This document shows positions 1 to 6,542 of a DNA stretch of 7,395 nt, piece after piece. The notes beneath the pieces are model-generated. The model made no database searches, was not told the DNA's origin, and saw nothing but the letters and a program-made list of their open reading frames with translations. Location of the stretch: assembly GCA_028286165.1 (NCBI GenBank), contig JAPYMU010000031.1, forward strand, positions 1-7,395, given 5' to 3'. Made by a program: the position numbers and the translations under genes. Position 1 is the stretch's first letter. Each line of letters opens with the position of its first letter. Source of the DNA: Spongiicolonus versatilis (lineage in GTDB: Bacteria; Pseudomonadota; Gammaproteobacteria; Arenicellales; Spongiicolonaceae).

Positions 1-1101
1 GTTACGATTGCCGCGCCCAAGTCCAGCCTGCAGTCTTTTTCCGCGGACACCAACTTGGCGGAGTGCCTGCTGATTGCCCGGCGCGGCACGCCGCGCAAAG
101 ACGGCCAGTGGGCCACCAACATTGTTCTAACCCGGCGTCCGCAAACGCCAATGGAGGGTGCGGCATTTGCGCGGGTGATTAAACAGGCCATGGCCGGGGG
201 AATGCCCCGGGTTGAGGATTCCCCGGTTGGCACAAAAACAGGCCGGTTCGGCGGCGAGATTATCGCCCACATCACCGAGGTGAAGTTGCCGGAAAGCGGC
301 CCGTGGGGGTTTGGGGGCGTGAGTGATTTTGAGATTGTGCAAACTGCATACCAACTCGCAAAACGCGGCAGGCTGTGGCTGGCCGGCGAGAGCGGGAGAA
401 CTGTTCATAAAATTCCAGTCGCGCCCATCGGCGATTTTGCGCGCGCCGGGCCGGTGCACCGGGACATTAACGGAATCAACCCCGACAAGACCATGCGCGG
501 GCCGTTTAACATTATTCCGATTCAACCGGGCAAGGTTCCGACAATTCCCTGTCTTTGGAATCACGACCATGCCAGGGAAAAGTGTCTGGAGGTTAAGCCG
601 GACACCGAAGCGCTGTTGCGCGGCAAAAAAATGTCCGCCAAAGGGGACCGGATATGGGCCACCTCCTCGCGTGTGCATTGGAATTTGGATTTTGGATTTA
701 ATTCGCAATCCACCAATGTTGTCATGACCGCCGGAAAAACATTGGGCGGCACCGCCTGGCCCAGCGTTATATTGAAGAATGAGGCCCGCGAGAAAGCATT
801 CACCGTCTGGCACAACGCAACACCCGGGCTTCTGCTGCGGTGGTGGTACAGCAACCGCCAGCAGGCCGGCCGGGGCCGGATGACGGTGACCACAATCCCG
901 GCCATGCCCTCGCTGGACGTCCGCCAACTCAGCAAAGCCCAACTCAAAACCGCGGACAAGATTTACGACGAGATGAAAAAGAGATGCTTGACCTTCTTCC
1001 TTTCCACTTTCACCGCTGCGTTTTATCGAGCCGCGCTGCCAAATTCCAAGCATGGGACTGAGAATCTTTTCCAAGTCTCCCATAAATTGGGAAAGAGATG
1101 A
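1..1101 (+). CDS. C-terminal part of a putative N6-adenine DNA methyltransferase (5' end outside window)
   Basis: Frame 1 is open from base 1, so the gene starts upstream; 366 codons are visible before TGA at 1099-1101. The opening residues (SSLQSFSADTNLAECLLIARR, residues 9-29) look like the end of a methyltransferase catalytic domain. Further segments are GPVHRDING (about 150-158), IWATSSRVHWNLDFGFNSQS (about 218-237), LLRWWYSNRQQAGRG (about 278-292) and SLDVRQLS (about 304-311). I recall this order from the C-terminal, probably target-recognition, half of large SAM-dependent N6 DNA methyltransferase-like proteins of restriction or phage-defence loci. The catalytic motif would lie upstream and is not visible, so activity cannot be judged. 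After EMKKR (residue 328) the last ~38 residues no longer look like the family, which may mean truncation or frameshift. Base composition is lower in GC than the neighbours in places (25 of 60 bases in 661-720), consistent with horizontal acquisition. The family call is from memory. Confidence 0.62.
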   Translation, partial: VTIAAPKSSLQSFSADTNLAECLLIARRGTPRKDGQWATNIVLTRRPQTPMEGAAFARVIKQAMAGGMPRVEDSPVGTKTGRFGGEIIAHITEVKLPESGPWGFGGVSDFEIVQTAYQLAKRGRLWLAGESGRTVHKIPVAPIGDFARAGPVHRDINGINPDKTMRGPFNIIPIQPGKVPTIPCLWNHDHAREKCLEVKPDTEALLRGKKMSAKGDRIWATSSRVHWNLDFGFNSQSTNVVMTAGKTLGGTAWPSVILKNEAREKAFTVWHNATPGLLLRWWYSNRQQAGRGRMTVTTIPAMPSLDVRQLSKAQLKTADKIYDEMKKRCLTFFLSTFTAAFYRAALPNSKHGTENLFQVSHKLGKR

Positions 1102-1175
1102 AACGTTAGAGAGAGTTTCGCTCAAACTGACTCGAAGAAAAGATACGCCGCCCCATCACCGCCCCCACCGTCCCT

Positions 1176-1181
1176 TATCAT
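1176..1181 (+). promoter_or_regulatory. Putative -10 element of nadB (TATCAT), leaderless type
   Basis: TATCAT is followed by six bases (ACCCCC) and then the nadB ATG at 1188. A transcript started 6-7 bases after a -10 hexamer would begin at or next to the A of the start codon. No convincing -35 hexamer is visible about 17 bases upstream and no purine-rich ribosome binding site precedes the ATG. The same arrangement occurs before sdhC and ygfZ. This is inference from sequence only. Confidence 0.45.
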
Positions 1182-1187
1182 ACCCCC

Positions 1188-2777
1188 ATGCAAAACAGCG
1201 GCAGTTGCGATGCGCTGATAATCGGCAGCGGCCTGGCCGGGCTGGCGACGGCCCTGCGCCTGGCCAAGGCCGGGCTGCAGGTGACGGTGGTGGCCAAGAC
1301 GGCGCTGACCGAGGGGGCGAGTTTGTATGCGCAGGGCGGCATTGCGGCGGCGCTGGGCGAGGGCGACAGCGTGGAGGCGCACATTCAGGACACCATGCGC
1401 GCCGGCGCCGGGCTGTGCCGGGGCGAGGTGGTGAAGTTTGTCACCGGGCGGGCGGCGGAGTGCATTCGCTGGCTCAGCGATTCCGGGGTGCGGTTCACGG
1501 TGACCGGGGGCGATGAATTCCACCTGTCGCGCGAGGGCGGCCACAGCCACCGCCGCATCCTGCATTCCGCCGACGCCACCGGGCGCGCGGTGGAAACCAC
1601 CATGGAAGACCACGCCCGCCGCCACCCCAGCATCCGCCTGCGCGAGCACTGCATCGCCGTGGACTTAATCACCACCGCGCGGCTCGGCATCAGCGGCGCG
1701 GCGCGCTGCATCGGCGTGTACGTTCATGACCGCGCCGCCGCCGAGACTTTCCCAATCGGCGCCAGGGTAGTGGTGCTGGCCACCGGCGGCGCCTCCAAGG
1801 CCTACCTCTACACCAGCAACCCGGACACCTCCACCGGCGACGGCATCGCCATGGCGTGGCGCGCCGGCTGCCGCATCGCCAACATGGAATTCGTGCAGTT
1901 TCACCCCACCTGTTTGTACCATCCGCGCGCCAAGACCTACCTCATCTCGGAGGCGGTGCGCGGCGAGGGCGGGCGGCTGCTGCTGCCGGACGGAAGCGCG
2001 TTCATGCACCGCCACGACCCGCGCGGTGAACTGGCGCCGCGCGACATCGTCGCCCGCGCCATTGACTATGAAATGAAGCGCGGCGGCCACGACTGCGTCT
2101 ACCTGGACCTGTCGCACCGCTCGGCCGGTTTCATCCGCCGCCACTTTCCCAACATCACCCGGCGCTGCCGCGAGTTTAATTACGACCTCACCCGCCAGCC
2201 GATTCCGGTGGTGCCGGCGGCGCACTACACCTGCGGCGGCATCGTCACCGACCTGCACGGCGCCACCGACATCCCCGGACTCTATGCTGTCGGCGAATGC
2301 GCCGGCACCGGCCTGCACGGCGCCAACCGGCTGGCCAGCAACTCGCTGCTGGAATGTTTGGTGTTTGCCGCCGCCGCGGCCGCGTACATCACGCGCACCG
2401 CACCGCCGGCGCCGGGCGTTGCGCTGCCGGCGTGGGACGAAAGCCGGGTTACCGATCCCGACGAGCAAATCGTGGTGGCGCACAACTGGGACGAGTTGCG
2501 GCGGTTCATGTGGGGCTACGTGGGCATCGTGCGCACGGTCAAACGCCTGCACCGGGCGCGCCGCCGCATCGCGCTGCTGCGGCGGGAGATCAGCGAGCAC
2601 TACGGCAACTTCCGGGTGAACAACGACTTGATTGAGTTGCGCAACCTGGTGCTGGTCGCCGACTTAATTGTGACCAGTGCGCTGCGGCGGCGCGAGAGCC
2701 GCGGGCTGCATTACAACTTGGACTATCCGGCGCCGCTGGGCCGCGCGCGCGACACGGTGCTGCGACTCAGCGGTTGA
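1188..2777 (+). CDS. nadB: L-aspartate oxidase NadB
   Basis: NadB oxidises L-aspartate to iminoaspartate with FAD, using fumarate or oxygen as acceptor; it is the first step of de novo NAD synthesis and the product goes to quinolinate synthase NadA. The 529-residue protein has the usual family length (about 540). The dinucleotide-binding motif GSGLAG is at 13-18, followed by TEGASLYAQGGIAAA (41-55), where soluble NadB lacks the flavin-linking His of SdhA. Further on are EFVQFHPT, RGELAPRDIVARAID, HYTCGGIVTD and LHGANRLASNSLLECLVF, covering the substrate and FAD-binding residues. The C-terminal helical domain is complete and ends with RRRESRGLHYNLDYP. The ATG at 1188 places the FAD motif at the expected N-terminal distance. 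No Shine-Dalgarno sequence precedes it. The 3' end overlaps the convergent ygfX by 11 bases. nadB next to ygfX-sdhE is a known gammaproteobacterial arrangement. NadA and NadC are not in the window. Confidence 0.97.
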   Translation: MQNSGSCDALIIGSGLAGLATALRLAKAGLQVTVVAKTALTEGASLYAQGGIAAALGEGDSVEAHIQDTMRAGAGLCRGEVVKFVTGRAAECIRWLSDSGVRFTVTGGDEFHLSREGGHSHRRILHSADATGRAVETTMEDHARRHPSIRLREHCIAVDLITTARLGISGAARCIGVYVHDRAAAETFPIGARVVVLATGGASKAYLYTSNPDTSTGDGIAMAWRAGCRIANMEFVQFHPTCLYHPRAKTYLISEAVRGEGGRLLLPDGSAFMHRHDPRGELAPRDIVARAIDYEMKRGGHDCVYLDLSHRSAGFIRRHFPNITRRCREFNYDLTRQPIPVVPAAHYTCGGIVTDLHGATDIPGLYAVGECAGTGLHGANRLASNSLLECLVFAAAAAAYITRTAPPAPGVALPAWDESRVTDPDEQIVVAHNWDELRRFMWGYVGIVRTVKRLHRARRRIALLRREISEHYGNFRVNNDLIELRNLVLVADLIVTSALRRRESRGLHYNLDYPAPLGRARDTVLRLSG

Positions 2778-3252
2778 AGCCGTGGTTCCACCGTACCAGC
2801 GCGGCGCGCAGGAGGCGGTGGTGTTCACCCTCCATCGCATCGGCCGGAATTACCGCGCACCGCCGCCGGCCGCCGGCGCCGCGCCACGAAAAACTCAGCA
2901 GCGCCGGCGTGACGCCATGGACTTCGGCGGTGTCCACCGTCACATCCGCCACTTCGCCGCCGCCGAGCACCATTCGCAGCCGCTCCTCCGGTAGCAGCGC
3001 AACCGCCGCCAGCGCGCGCGGCCCCAGGCGCAGGCCATGCTCCGCCGCCAGTTGCACGCCGTAGACCGCCGCCGCCACGGCGCAAACCCAGCGCAGCGCG
3101 CCGCCGATGCCGCCGGCCGGCAGGAGAAAAATGCAGCACGCGCCCGCCGCCGCGCCGAGGCCCAAAAAGAACGCGCACAGCAGCGGCGAGGGCCTAAGGG
3201 GCAGCACGTCGCGCGGTGATTTTTCCGATGAGGGCGGTGAACTTTCCGGCAT
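2767..3252 (-). CDS. ygfX: YgfX/CptA-family small membrane protein
   Basis: This 161-residue protein has two hydrophobic segments at about 23-45 and 50-70, probably a membrane hairpin, followed by a soluble domain. The end (VHGVTPALLSFSWR, then CAVIPADAMEGEHHRLLRAALVRW) matches the YgfX pattern of a short beta-rich domain closing with an acidic-aromatic LR..LRW-like tail. In E. coli YgfX (CptA) is encoded next to SdhE and has been described as the partner of SdhE in a toxin-antitoxin-like pair acting on the cell division and cytoskeleton proteins FtsZ and MreB; the physiological role remains debated. Its position directly after sdhE is the main support. The ATG at 3252 would overlap sdhE by 59 bases and has a weak upstream GGGGA; a GTG at 3207 (overlap 14 bases) would keep both membrane segments and is the alternative start. 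It ends the sdh operon and overlaps nadB tail to tail. Confidence 0.75.
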   Translation of the reverse strand: MPESSPPSSEKSPRDVLPLRPSPLLCAFFLGLGAAAGACCIFLLPAGGIGGALRWVCAVAAAVYGVQLAAEHGLRLGPRALAAVALLPEERLRMVLGGGEVADVTVDTAEVHGVTPALLSFSWRGAGGRRRCAVIPADAMEGEHHRLLRAALVRWNHGFNR

Positions 3253-3451
3253 CTTTGGTTTCCCCGTTGTTTTCGCGCAGCAGCCAGGCGCTCAGCACCG
3301 GGTCCTGTTCGCTGAGCATCTGCCGGAACAGTTTTTTCTCGGCGGCCGGCAGGCGGTCGTAGTGGCGCTCAAAAAAACCGGCCAGCACCAGGTCCAATTC
3401 GCGCGTGCCCCGGCGGCAGCGCCAGGCGGTTTTTGCGCGCTCGGTGTCCAC
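3194..3451 (-). CDS. sdhE: Succinate dehydrogenase assembly factor SdhE (FAD assembly factor)
   Basis: SdhE is a small cytosolic protein that binds SdhA and promotes covalent attachment of FAD. The 85-residue product has the family length and the hallmark RGxxE motif (CRRGTRELD, about residues 12-20), followed by FFERHYDRLPAAEK and the helix containing LLSEQDP-type sequence (here MLSEQDPVLSAWLL). The start is GTG at 3451: an in-frame TGA, which is the sdhB stop, lies 12 bases upstream, so no earlier start is possible. There is no clear Shine-Dalgarno sequence; translational coupling to sdhB is likely. An ATG overlapping the sdhB stop (TGATG, 3462-3466) is in another frame and is not the start. 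The stop is TAG at 3194-3196, inside the start region of ygfX. Confidence 0.93.
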   Translation of the reverse strand: MDTERAKTAWRCRRGTRELDLVLAGFFERHYDRLPAAEKKLFRQMLSEQDPVLSAWLLRENNGETKDAGKFTALIGKITARRAAP

Positions 3452-3463
3452 GGCCGCGGCGCA

Positions 3464-4246
3464 TCAGGAACGCCGGGCGGCGATGTCTTTTTTAATTTCG
3501 GCGATGGCCTGGGCCGGGTTCAGCCCTTTGGGGCAGGTTTTGGTGCAGTTCATGATGGTGTGGCAGCGGTACAGGCGGAACGGGTCCTCCAAATCGTCCA
3601 GACGCTCGCCGCCGGCCTCGTCGCGGCTGTCGGCAATCCAGCGGCGCGCCGCCAGCAGCGCGGCCGGGCCCAGGTAGCGGTCGCTGTTCCACCAGTAACT
3701 GGGGCAGGCGGTGGAGCAGCATGCGCACATGATGCATTCATACAGGCCGTCCAGTTTTGCGCGGTCTTCGCGCGACTGCAGGCGTTCACGGTCGGGCGGC
3801 GGCGGGGTGCGGGTTTGCAGCCACGGTTTAATGGCCGCGTATTGCGCGTAAAAATCGCCGAGGTCGCCGACCAAATCCTTGACCACCGGCAGGTGCGGCA
3901 GCGGGTAGACCTTGACCGTGCCGGCCACATCGGCGATGGGCATGGTGCAGGCCAGGGTGTTGACGCCGTCGATGTTCATGGCGCAGGAACCGCAGATGCC
4001 CTCGCGGCAGGAGCGGCGGAAGGTGAGGGTGGAGTCGGTTTCGTTTTTGATTTTAATCAGCGCGTCCAGCACCATGGGGCCGCATTGGGCGGTGTCCACT
4101 TCGTACGTGTCGGTGCGCGGGTTGTCGCCGCTGTCGGGGTCGTAGCGGTAGACGCGGAACGCGCGCGTCTTTTGCGCGCCGGCGGGTGCGGCAAAAGTTT
4201 TGCCTTTTTTAACCACCGAATTTTTCGGCAAAAGGAACTGCGCCAT
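3464..4246 (-). CDS. sdhB: Succinate dehydrogenase iron-sulfur subunit SdhB
   Basis: SdhB carries electrons from the FAD of SdhA through three iron-sulfur clusters to the quinone site of complex II. The 260-residue protein contains the [2Fe-2S] ligands in SCREGICGSC plus a downstream Cys (C80, C85, C88, C100). CIMCACCSTACP and CHTIMNCTKTCPKGLNP supply the [4Fe-4S] ligands (C171, C174, C177, C238) and the [3Fe-4S] ligands (C181, C228, C234), matching E. coli spacing. It is complete. The start ATG at 4246 is chosen over an upstream ATG at 4324 because it gives the normal N-terminus (MAQFLLPKNS). It also lies 10 bases after the sdhA stop, with GAGG six bases before the ATG as a good ribosome binding site. 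The type resembles alphaproteobacterial and mitochondrial SdhB. Confidence 0.97.
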   Translation of the reverse strand: MAQFLLPKNSVVKKGKTFAAPAGAQKTRAFRVYRYDPDSGDNPRTDTYEVDTAQCGPMVLDALIKIKNETDSTLTFRRSCREGICGSCAMNIDGVNTLACTMPIADVAGTVKVYPLPHLPVVKDLVGDLGDFYAQYAAIKPWLQTRTPPPPDRERLQSREDRAKLDGLYECIMCACCSTACPSYWWNSDRYLGPAALLAARRWIADSRDEAGGERLDDLEDPFRLYRCHTIMNCTKTCPKGLNPAQAIAEIKKDIAARRS

Positions 4247-4256
4247 CACCGGCCTC

Positions 4257-5729
4257 TCAGTACACCCGCGCCTTGGGCGGGATTGGCTTGACGTCGTCGC
4301 CCTCGGTGAACATGTGCACGTCACGGTAGGCGATGGGCGCGCTGCCGTCTTCGTGGAGTTGCGCCAGGGTGTGCTTCATCCAGTTTTCGTCGTCGCGCTC
4401 GGGCTCCCCGGAATTGGCGGGCAGCGGCGGGTTGGCTTTGCCGGGCTTGATTAACTCCAGTGCGCGAATGGCGGCGCCGCGGCCGAAGATGACCAGGTCA
4501 AGCAGTGAATTGCTGCCCAGCCGGTTGGCGCCGTGCACCGAGACGCACGCCGCCTCGCCGATGGCCATCAGCCCCGGCACGGTCTCCTCGCCGCCGCCGG
4601 CGGCAAGCCGCAAAACCTCGCCGTGGCGGTTGGTGGGAATGCCGCCCATGTTGTAGTGCACGGTGGGCAGCACCGGCACCGGCTCGCGGGTCAGGTCCAC
4701 ATCGGCGAAAATCTTCGCGCTCTCGGTGATGCCCGGCAGACGTTCTTCCAGAATGTCGCCGCCCAGGTGCTCAAGGTGGAGGTGAATGTGGTCCTTGTGC
4801 TCGCCGACGCCGCGCCCGCCGCGAATCTCCAGAGTCATGGCGCGGCTGACCACGTCGCGCGAGGCCAGGTCTTTGGCGTTGGGCGCGTAGCGTTCCATGA
4901 AACGTTCACCCTCGGAATTGCTCAGGTAGCCGCCCTCGCCGCGCGCGCCTTCGGTGATCAGGCAGCCGCTGCCGTAGATGCCGGTGGGGTGGAACTGCAC
5001 GAACTCCATGTCCTGCAGCGGCAGCCCGGCGCGCAGGGCCATGCCGCCGCCGTCGCCGGTGCAGGTGTGGGCCGAGGTGCACGAGGCGTAGGCGCGGCCG
5101 TAGCCGCCGGTGGCCAGCACCGTCAACTTGGCGTTGAAGCGGTGCATGGAACCGTCGTCCAGGCACCAGGCGGTGACGCCGCGGCACGTGCCGGCCTCGT
5201 CCATGATGAGGTCCAGGGCGAAGTACTCAATGAAAAACTCGGCGCTGTTCTTGAGCGACTGCTGGTAGAGGGTGTGCAGCATGGCGTGGCCGGTGCGGTC
5301 GGCGGCGGCGCAGGTGCGCATGGCCTGGCCCTCGCCGAAGTGGGTGGTCATGCCGCCGAAAGCGCGCTGGTAGATGCGGCCCTCCTTGGTGCGCGAGAAG
5401 GGGACGCCGTAGTGCTCCAGTTCAATGATGGCGGCCGGCGCATCGCGGCACATGGCCTCAATGGCGTCCTGGTCGCCGAGCCAGTCGCTGCCCTTGACGG
5501 TGTCGTACATATGCCACCGCCAGTCGTCCTCGCCCATGTTGCCGAGGGCCGCGCTGATGCCGCCCTGGGCGGCGACGGTGTGGCTGCGGGTGGGGAACAC
5601 TTTGGTGATGCAGGCGGTGCTGAGTCCGCCGGCGGCGGTGCCGAAAGAGGCGCGCAAACCGGCGCCGCCGGCGCCCACCACCACCACGTCGTAACTGTGG
5701 TCCACAAACTTGTAGTCGCCGCCGCCCAT
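4257..5729 (-). CDS. sdhA: Succinate dehydrogenase flavoprotein SdhA with shortened C-terminal domain
   Basis: SdhA oxidises succinate to fumarate with covalently bound FAD at the cytoplasmic face of complex II. Seen: the FAD motif GAGGAG (19-24), FPTRSHTVAAQGG with the flavin-linking His50, and catalytic or substrate residues H247 (EFVQFHPTG), R291 (ASRDVVSRA), H358 (TVHYNMGG) and R403 (HGANRLGSNSLLD). The protein is only 490 residues against about 590-600 for the family. From R403 to W450 of RDDENW are 47 residues, whereas E. coli SdhA has about 154 between the same positions. Roughly 107 residues of the C-terminal helical domain, including the usual ESRGAHAR segment, are therefore missing in frame around residue 442 (DNA about 4401-4406). 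The ending PPKARVY is normal. Start: ATG at 5729, two bases after the sdhD stop; a GTG two codons earlier overlaps that stop and is possible. The longer reading from 5825 runs through sdhD and is rejected. Either a real deletion or an assembly error. Confidence 0.93.
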   Translation of the reverse strand: MGGGDYKFVDHSYDVVVVGAGGAGLRASFGTAAGGLSTACITKVFPTRSHTVAAQGGISAALGNMGEDDWRWHMYDTVKGSDWLGDQDAIEAMCRDAPAAIIELEHYGVPFSRTKEGRIYQRAFGGMTTHFGEGQAMRTCAAADRTGHAMLHTLYQQSLKNSAEFFIEYFALDLIMDEAGTCRGVTAWCLDDGSMHRFNAKLTVLATGGYGRAYASCTSAHTCTGDGGGMALRAGLPLQDMEFVQFHPTGIYGSGCLITEGARGEGGYLSNSEGERFMERYAPNAKDLASRDVVSRAMTLEIRGGRGVGEHKDHIHLHLEHLGGDILEERLPGITESAKIFADVDLTREPVPVLPTVHYNMGGIPTNRHGEVLRLAAGGGEETVPGLMAIGEAACVSVHGANRLGSNSLLDLVIFGRGAAIRALELIKPGKANPPLPANSGEPERDDENWMKHTLAQLHEDGSAPIAYRDVHMFTEGDDVKPIPPKARVY

Positions 5730-5731
5730 GT

Positions 5732-6106
5732 TCACAACGCCATCCGCAGCACCGCCCACACCGCGGCTGCGGCGGTGAGGACGACGGTGAACTTCATGGC
5801 TAAAATCGACGCCACTTTCAGCCACTCCCGGTGCACATAGTCTTCAATGACCACTTGCACGCCGAGTTGCGCGTGGTGGGCGGTGACGGCGATGAACAAA
5901 ATCATGAGCAGCGCGCTCCACGGCGCCGAAATCCATTCCACGAACCGGCCATGGCTGGCGCCGGCCAGGCACACCACCGAGGCGGCGAACCACAAGCCCA
6001 GCGGCACCAGGGCCAGCGCGCTGAGCCGCTGCCCCCACCAGTGGCCGGCGCCCGTTTTGGCCGAGCCGCGGCCGGTGACCCGGCTGAGCGGAGTGCGCAA
6101 ATTCAT
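5732..6106 (-). CDS. sdhD: Succinate dehydrogenase membrane anchor subunit SdhD
   Basis: SdhD is one of the two membrane anchors of complex II; with SdhC it binds heme b and ubiquinone. The 124-residue protein has three hydrophobic segments, at about 28-50, 63-87 and 97-120, as expected. The helix-II signature is HHAQLGVQVVIEDYVHRE: D89-Y90 correspond to the quinone-site Asp-Tyr (D82-Y83 in E. coli) and H78 lies 11 residues before the Asp, as in E. coli. The N-terminus has GAGHWWGQRLSALAL, typical of the family. The ATG at 6106 overlaps the sdhC stop as ATGA, so translation is probably coupled. The same frame stays open upstream to 6313 but that part lies within sdhC and is not coding. Confidence 0.93.
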   Translation of the reverse strand: MNLRTPLSRVTGRGSAKTGAGHWWGQRLSALALVPLGLWFAASVVCLAGASHGRFVEWISAPWSALLMILFIAVTAHHAQLGVQVVIEDYVHREWLKVASILAMKFTVVLTAAAAVWAVLRMAL

Positions 6107-6486
6107 GGCAGCACCCCGTAGGCGGCGAGGAATGCGGCGGCGGTGAGGGCTGCCGACGCCGCCACCACCAGCCAGCCGCCGATGTAGACGGCGCGCAGCG
6201 AAAAACCGGCGCCCATGTCCCAGCACAGATGGCGGACGCCGTTGCACAAGTGGTAGAAAAAACAAAAAGTCCACGCCAGCAGCAGCGCCTGCCCGGCCAG
6301 CGATGACGCGCACTGGTGGAAGCGCGCGAAAGCCTCACCGCCGTCCGCCGCCGCCGTCAGCCACCACGCCAGCGGCAGCAGCCCGAGGGCCAAAAACACG
6401 CCGCTTGCGCGGTGCAAAATGGACAGCACCGAGGTCAACTGCGGGCGGTAAATCTGCAGGTGCGGCGAGAGGGGGCGCGGGTGCAT
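6103..6486 (-). CDS. sdhC: Succinate dehydrogenase cytochrome b556 subunit SdhC
   Basis: SdhC is the heme b and quinone-binding membrane anchor of complex II. The 127-residue protein begins MHPRPLSPHLQIYRPQLTSV, a hallmark of the family, followed by SILHRASGV, in which S22 and R26 correspond to the quinone-site Ser27 and Arg31 of E. coli. Three hydrophobic segments are visible at about 28-46, 64-84 and 101-124. FYHLCNGVRHLCWD carries the axial heme ligand (H79, equivalent to E. coli H84). It is the first gene of the operon sdhCDAB-sdhE-ygfX. The ATG at 6486 has no Shine-Dalgarno sequence; a -10-like element ends seven bases upstream, so the operon transcript may be leaderless. Confidence 0.95.
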   Translation of the reverse strand: MHPRPLSPHLQIYRPQLTSVLSILHRASGVFLALGLLPLAWWLTAAADGGEAFARFHQCASSLAGQALLLAWTFCFFYHLCNGVRHLCWDMGAGFSLRAVYIGGWLVVAASAALTAAAFLAAYGVLP

Positions 6487-6493
6487 GGGCGTA

Positions 6494-6502
6494 TTTATAG
6501 CA
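6494..6502 (-). promoter_or_regulatory. Putative extended -10 promoter of the sdhCDAB operon
   Basis: On the minus strand the sequence is TGCTATAAA: a TGn extension directly before a TATAAA hexamer (6499-6494), which can function without a strong -35 box; none is visible. Seven bases (TACGCCC) separate the hexamer from the sdhC ATG, placing the expected transcription start at or within one base of the start codon. It lies in the 62-base region shared with the divergent ygfZ promoter. Confidence 0.5.
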
Positions 6503-6536
6503 CATCACCGGGCGGCAGGGGGCGCGCGGTTTGGCG

Positions 6537-6542
6537 TATATT
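6537..6542 (+). promoter_or_regulatory. Putative -10 element of ygfZ (TATATT), leaderless type
   Basis: TATATT is followed by six bases (TCACCC) and the ygfZ ATG at 6549, the same spacing as at nadB. There is no purine-rich ribosome binding site and no recognisable -35 hexamer about 17 bases upstream, a very GC-rich stretch. The element and the sdhC -10 on the other strand together account for the A/T-rich ends of the intergenic region. Confidence 0.42.

Noticed and set aside
1065..1096. Hairpin TCTTTTCCAA / TTGGGAAAGA (10 pairs with one G-T, loop of 12) at the methyltransferase 3' end.
   Set aside because: It lies before the stop codon, has a weak A/T-rich stem and no T run after it, so it is not supported as a terminator.
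127..1125. A 332-codon minus-strand open frame opposite the methyltransferase gene.
   Set aside because: The plus-strand frame is open from the window edge and carries recognisable family segments; the minus-strand protein shows none.
2860..2890. GCCGCCGGC-type repeats in the ygfX region.
   Set aside because: These are short imperfect repeats expected from Ala/Gly/Arg codons in GC-rich coding DNA; no regular spacing as in CRISPR or other arrays.
3107..4291. A 394-codon open frame on the plus strand across sdhE and sdhB.
   Set aside because: It is antisense to clearly recognisable genes with all cluster-binding cysteines, and its translation is Ala/Gly/Val/His-rich low-complexity sequence typical of the complement of GC-rich codons.
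5730..5825. An sdhA start 32 codons upstream at 5825.
   Set aside because: This would add a basic, unconserved extension lying inside sdhD; the normal SdhA N-terminus begins at the ATG at 5729 right after the sdhD stop.
4533..5840. A 435-codon plus-strand open frame across sdhA.
   Set aside because: It mirrors the sdhA coding frame; repetitive Ala/Gly/His composition and no family motif. It is a GC-rich shadow frame.
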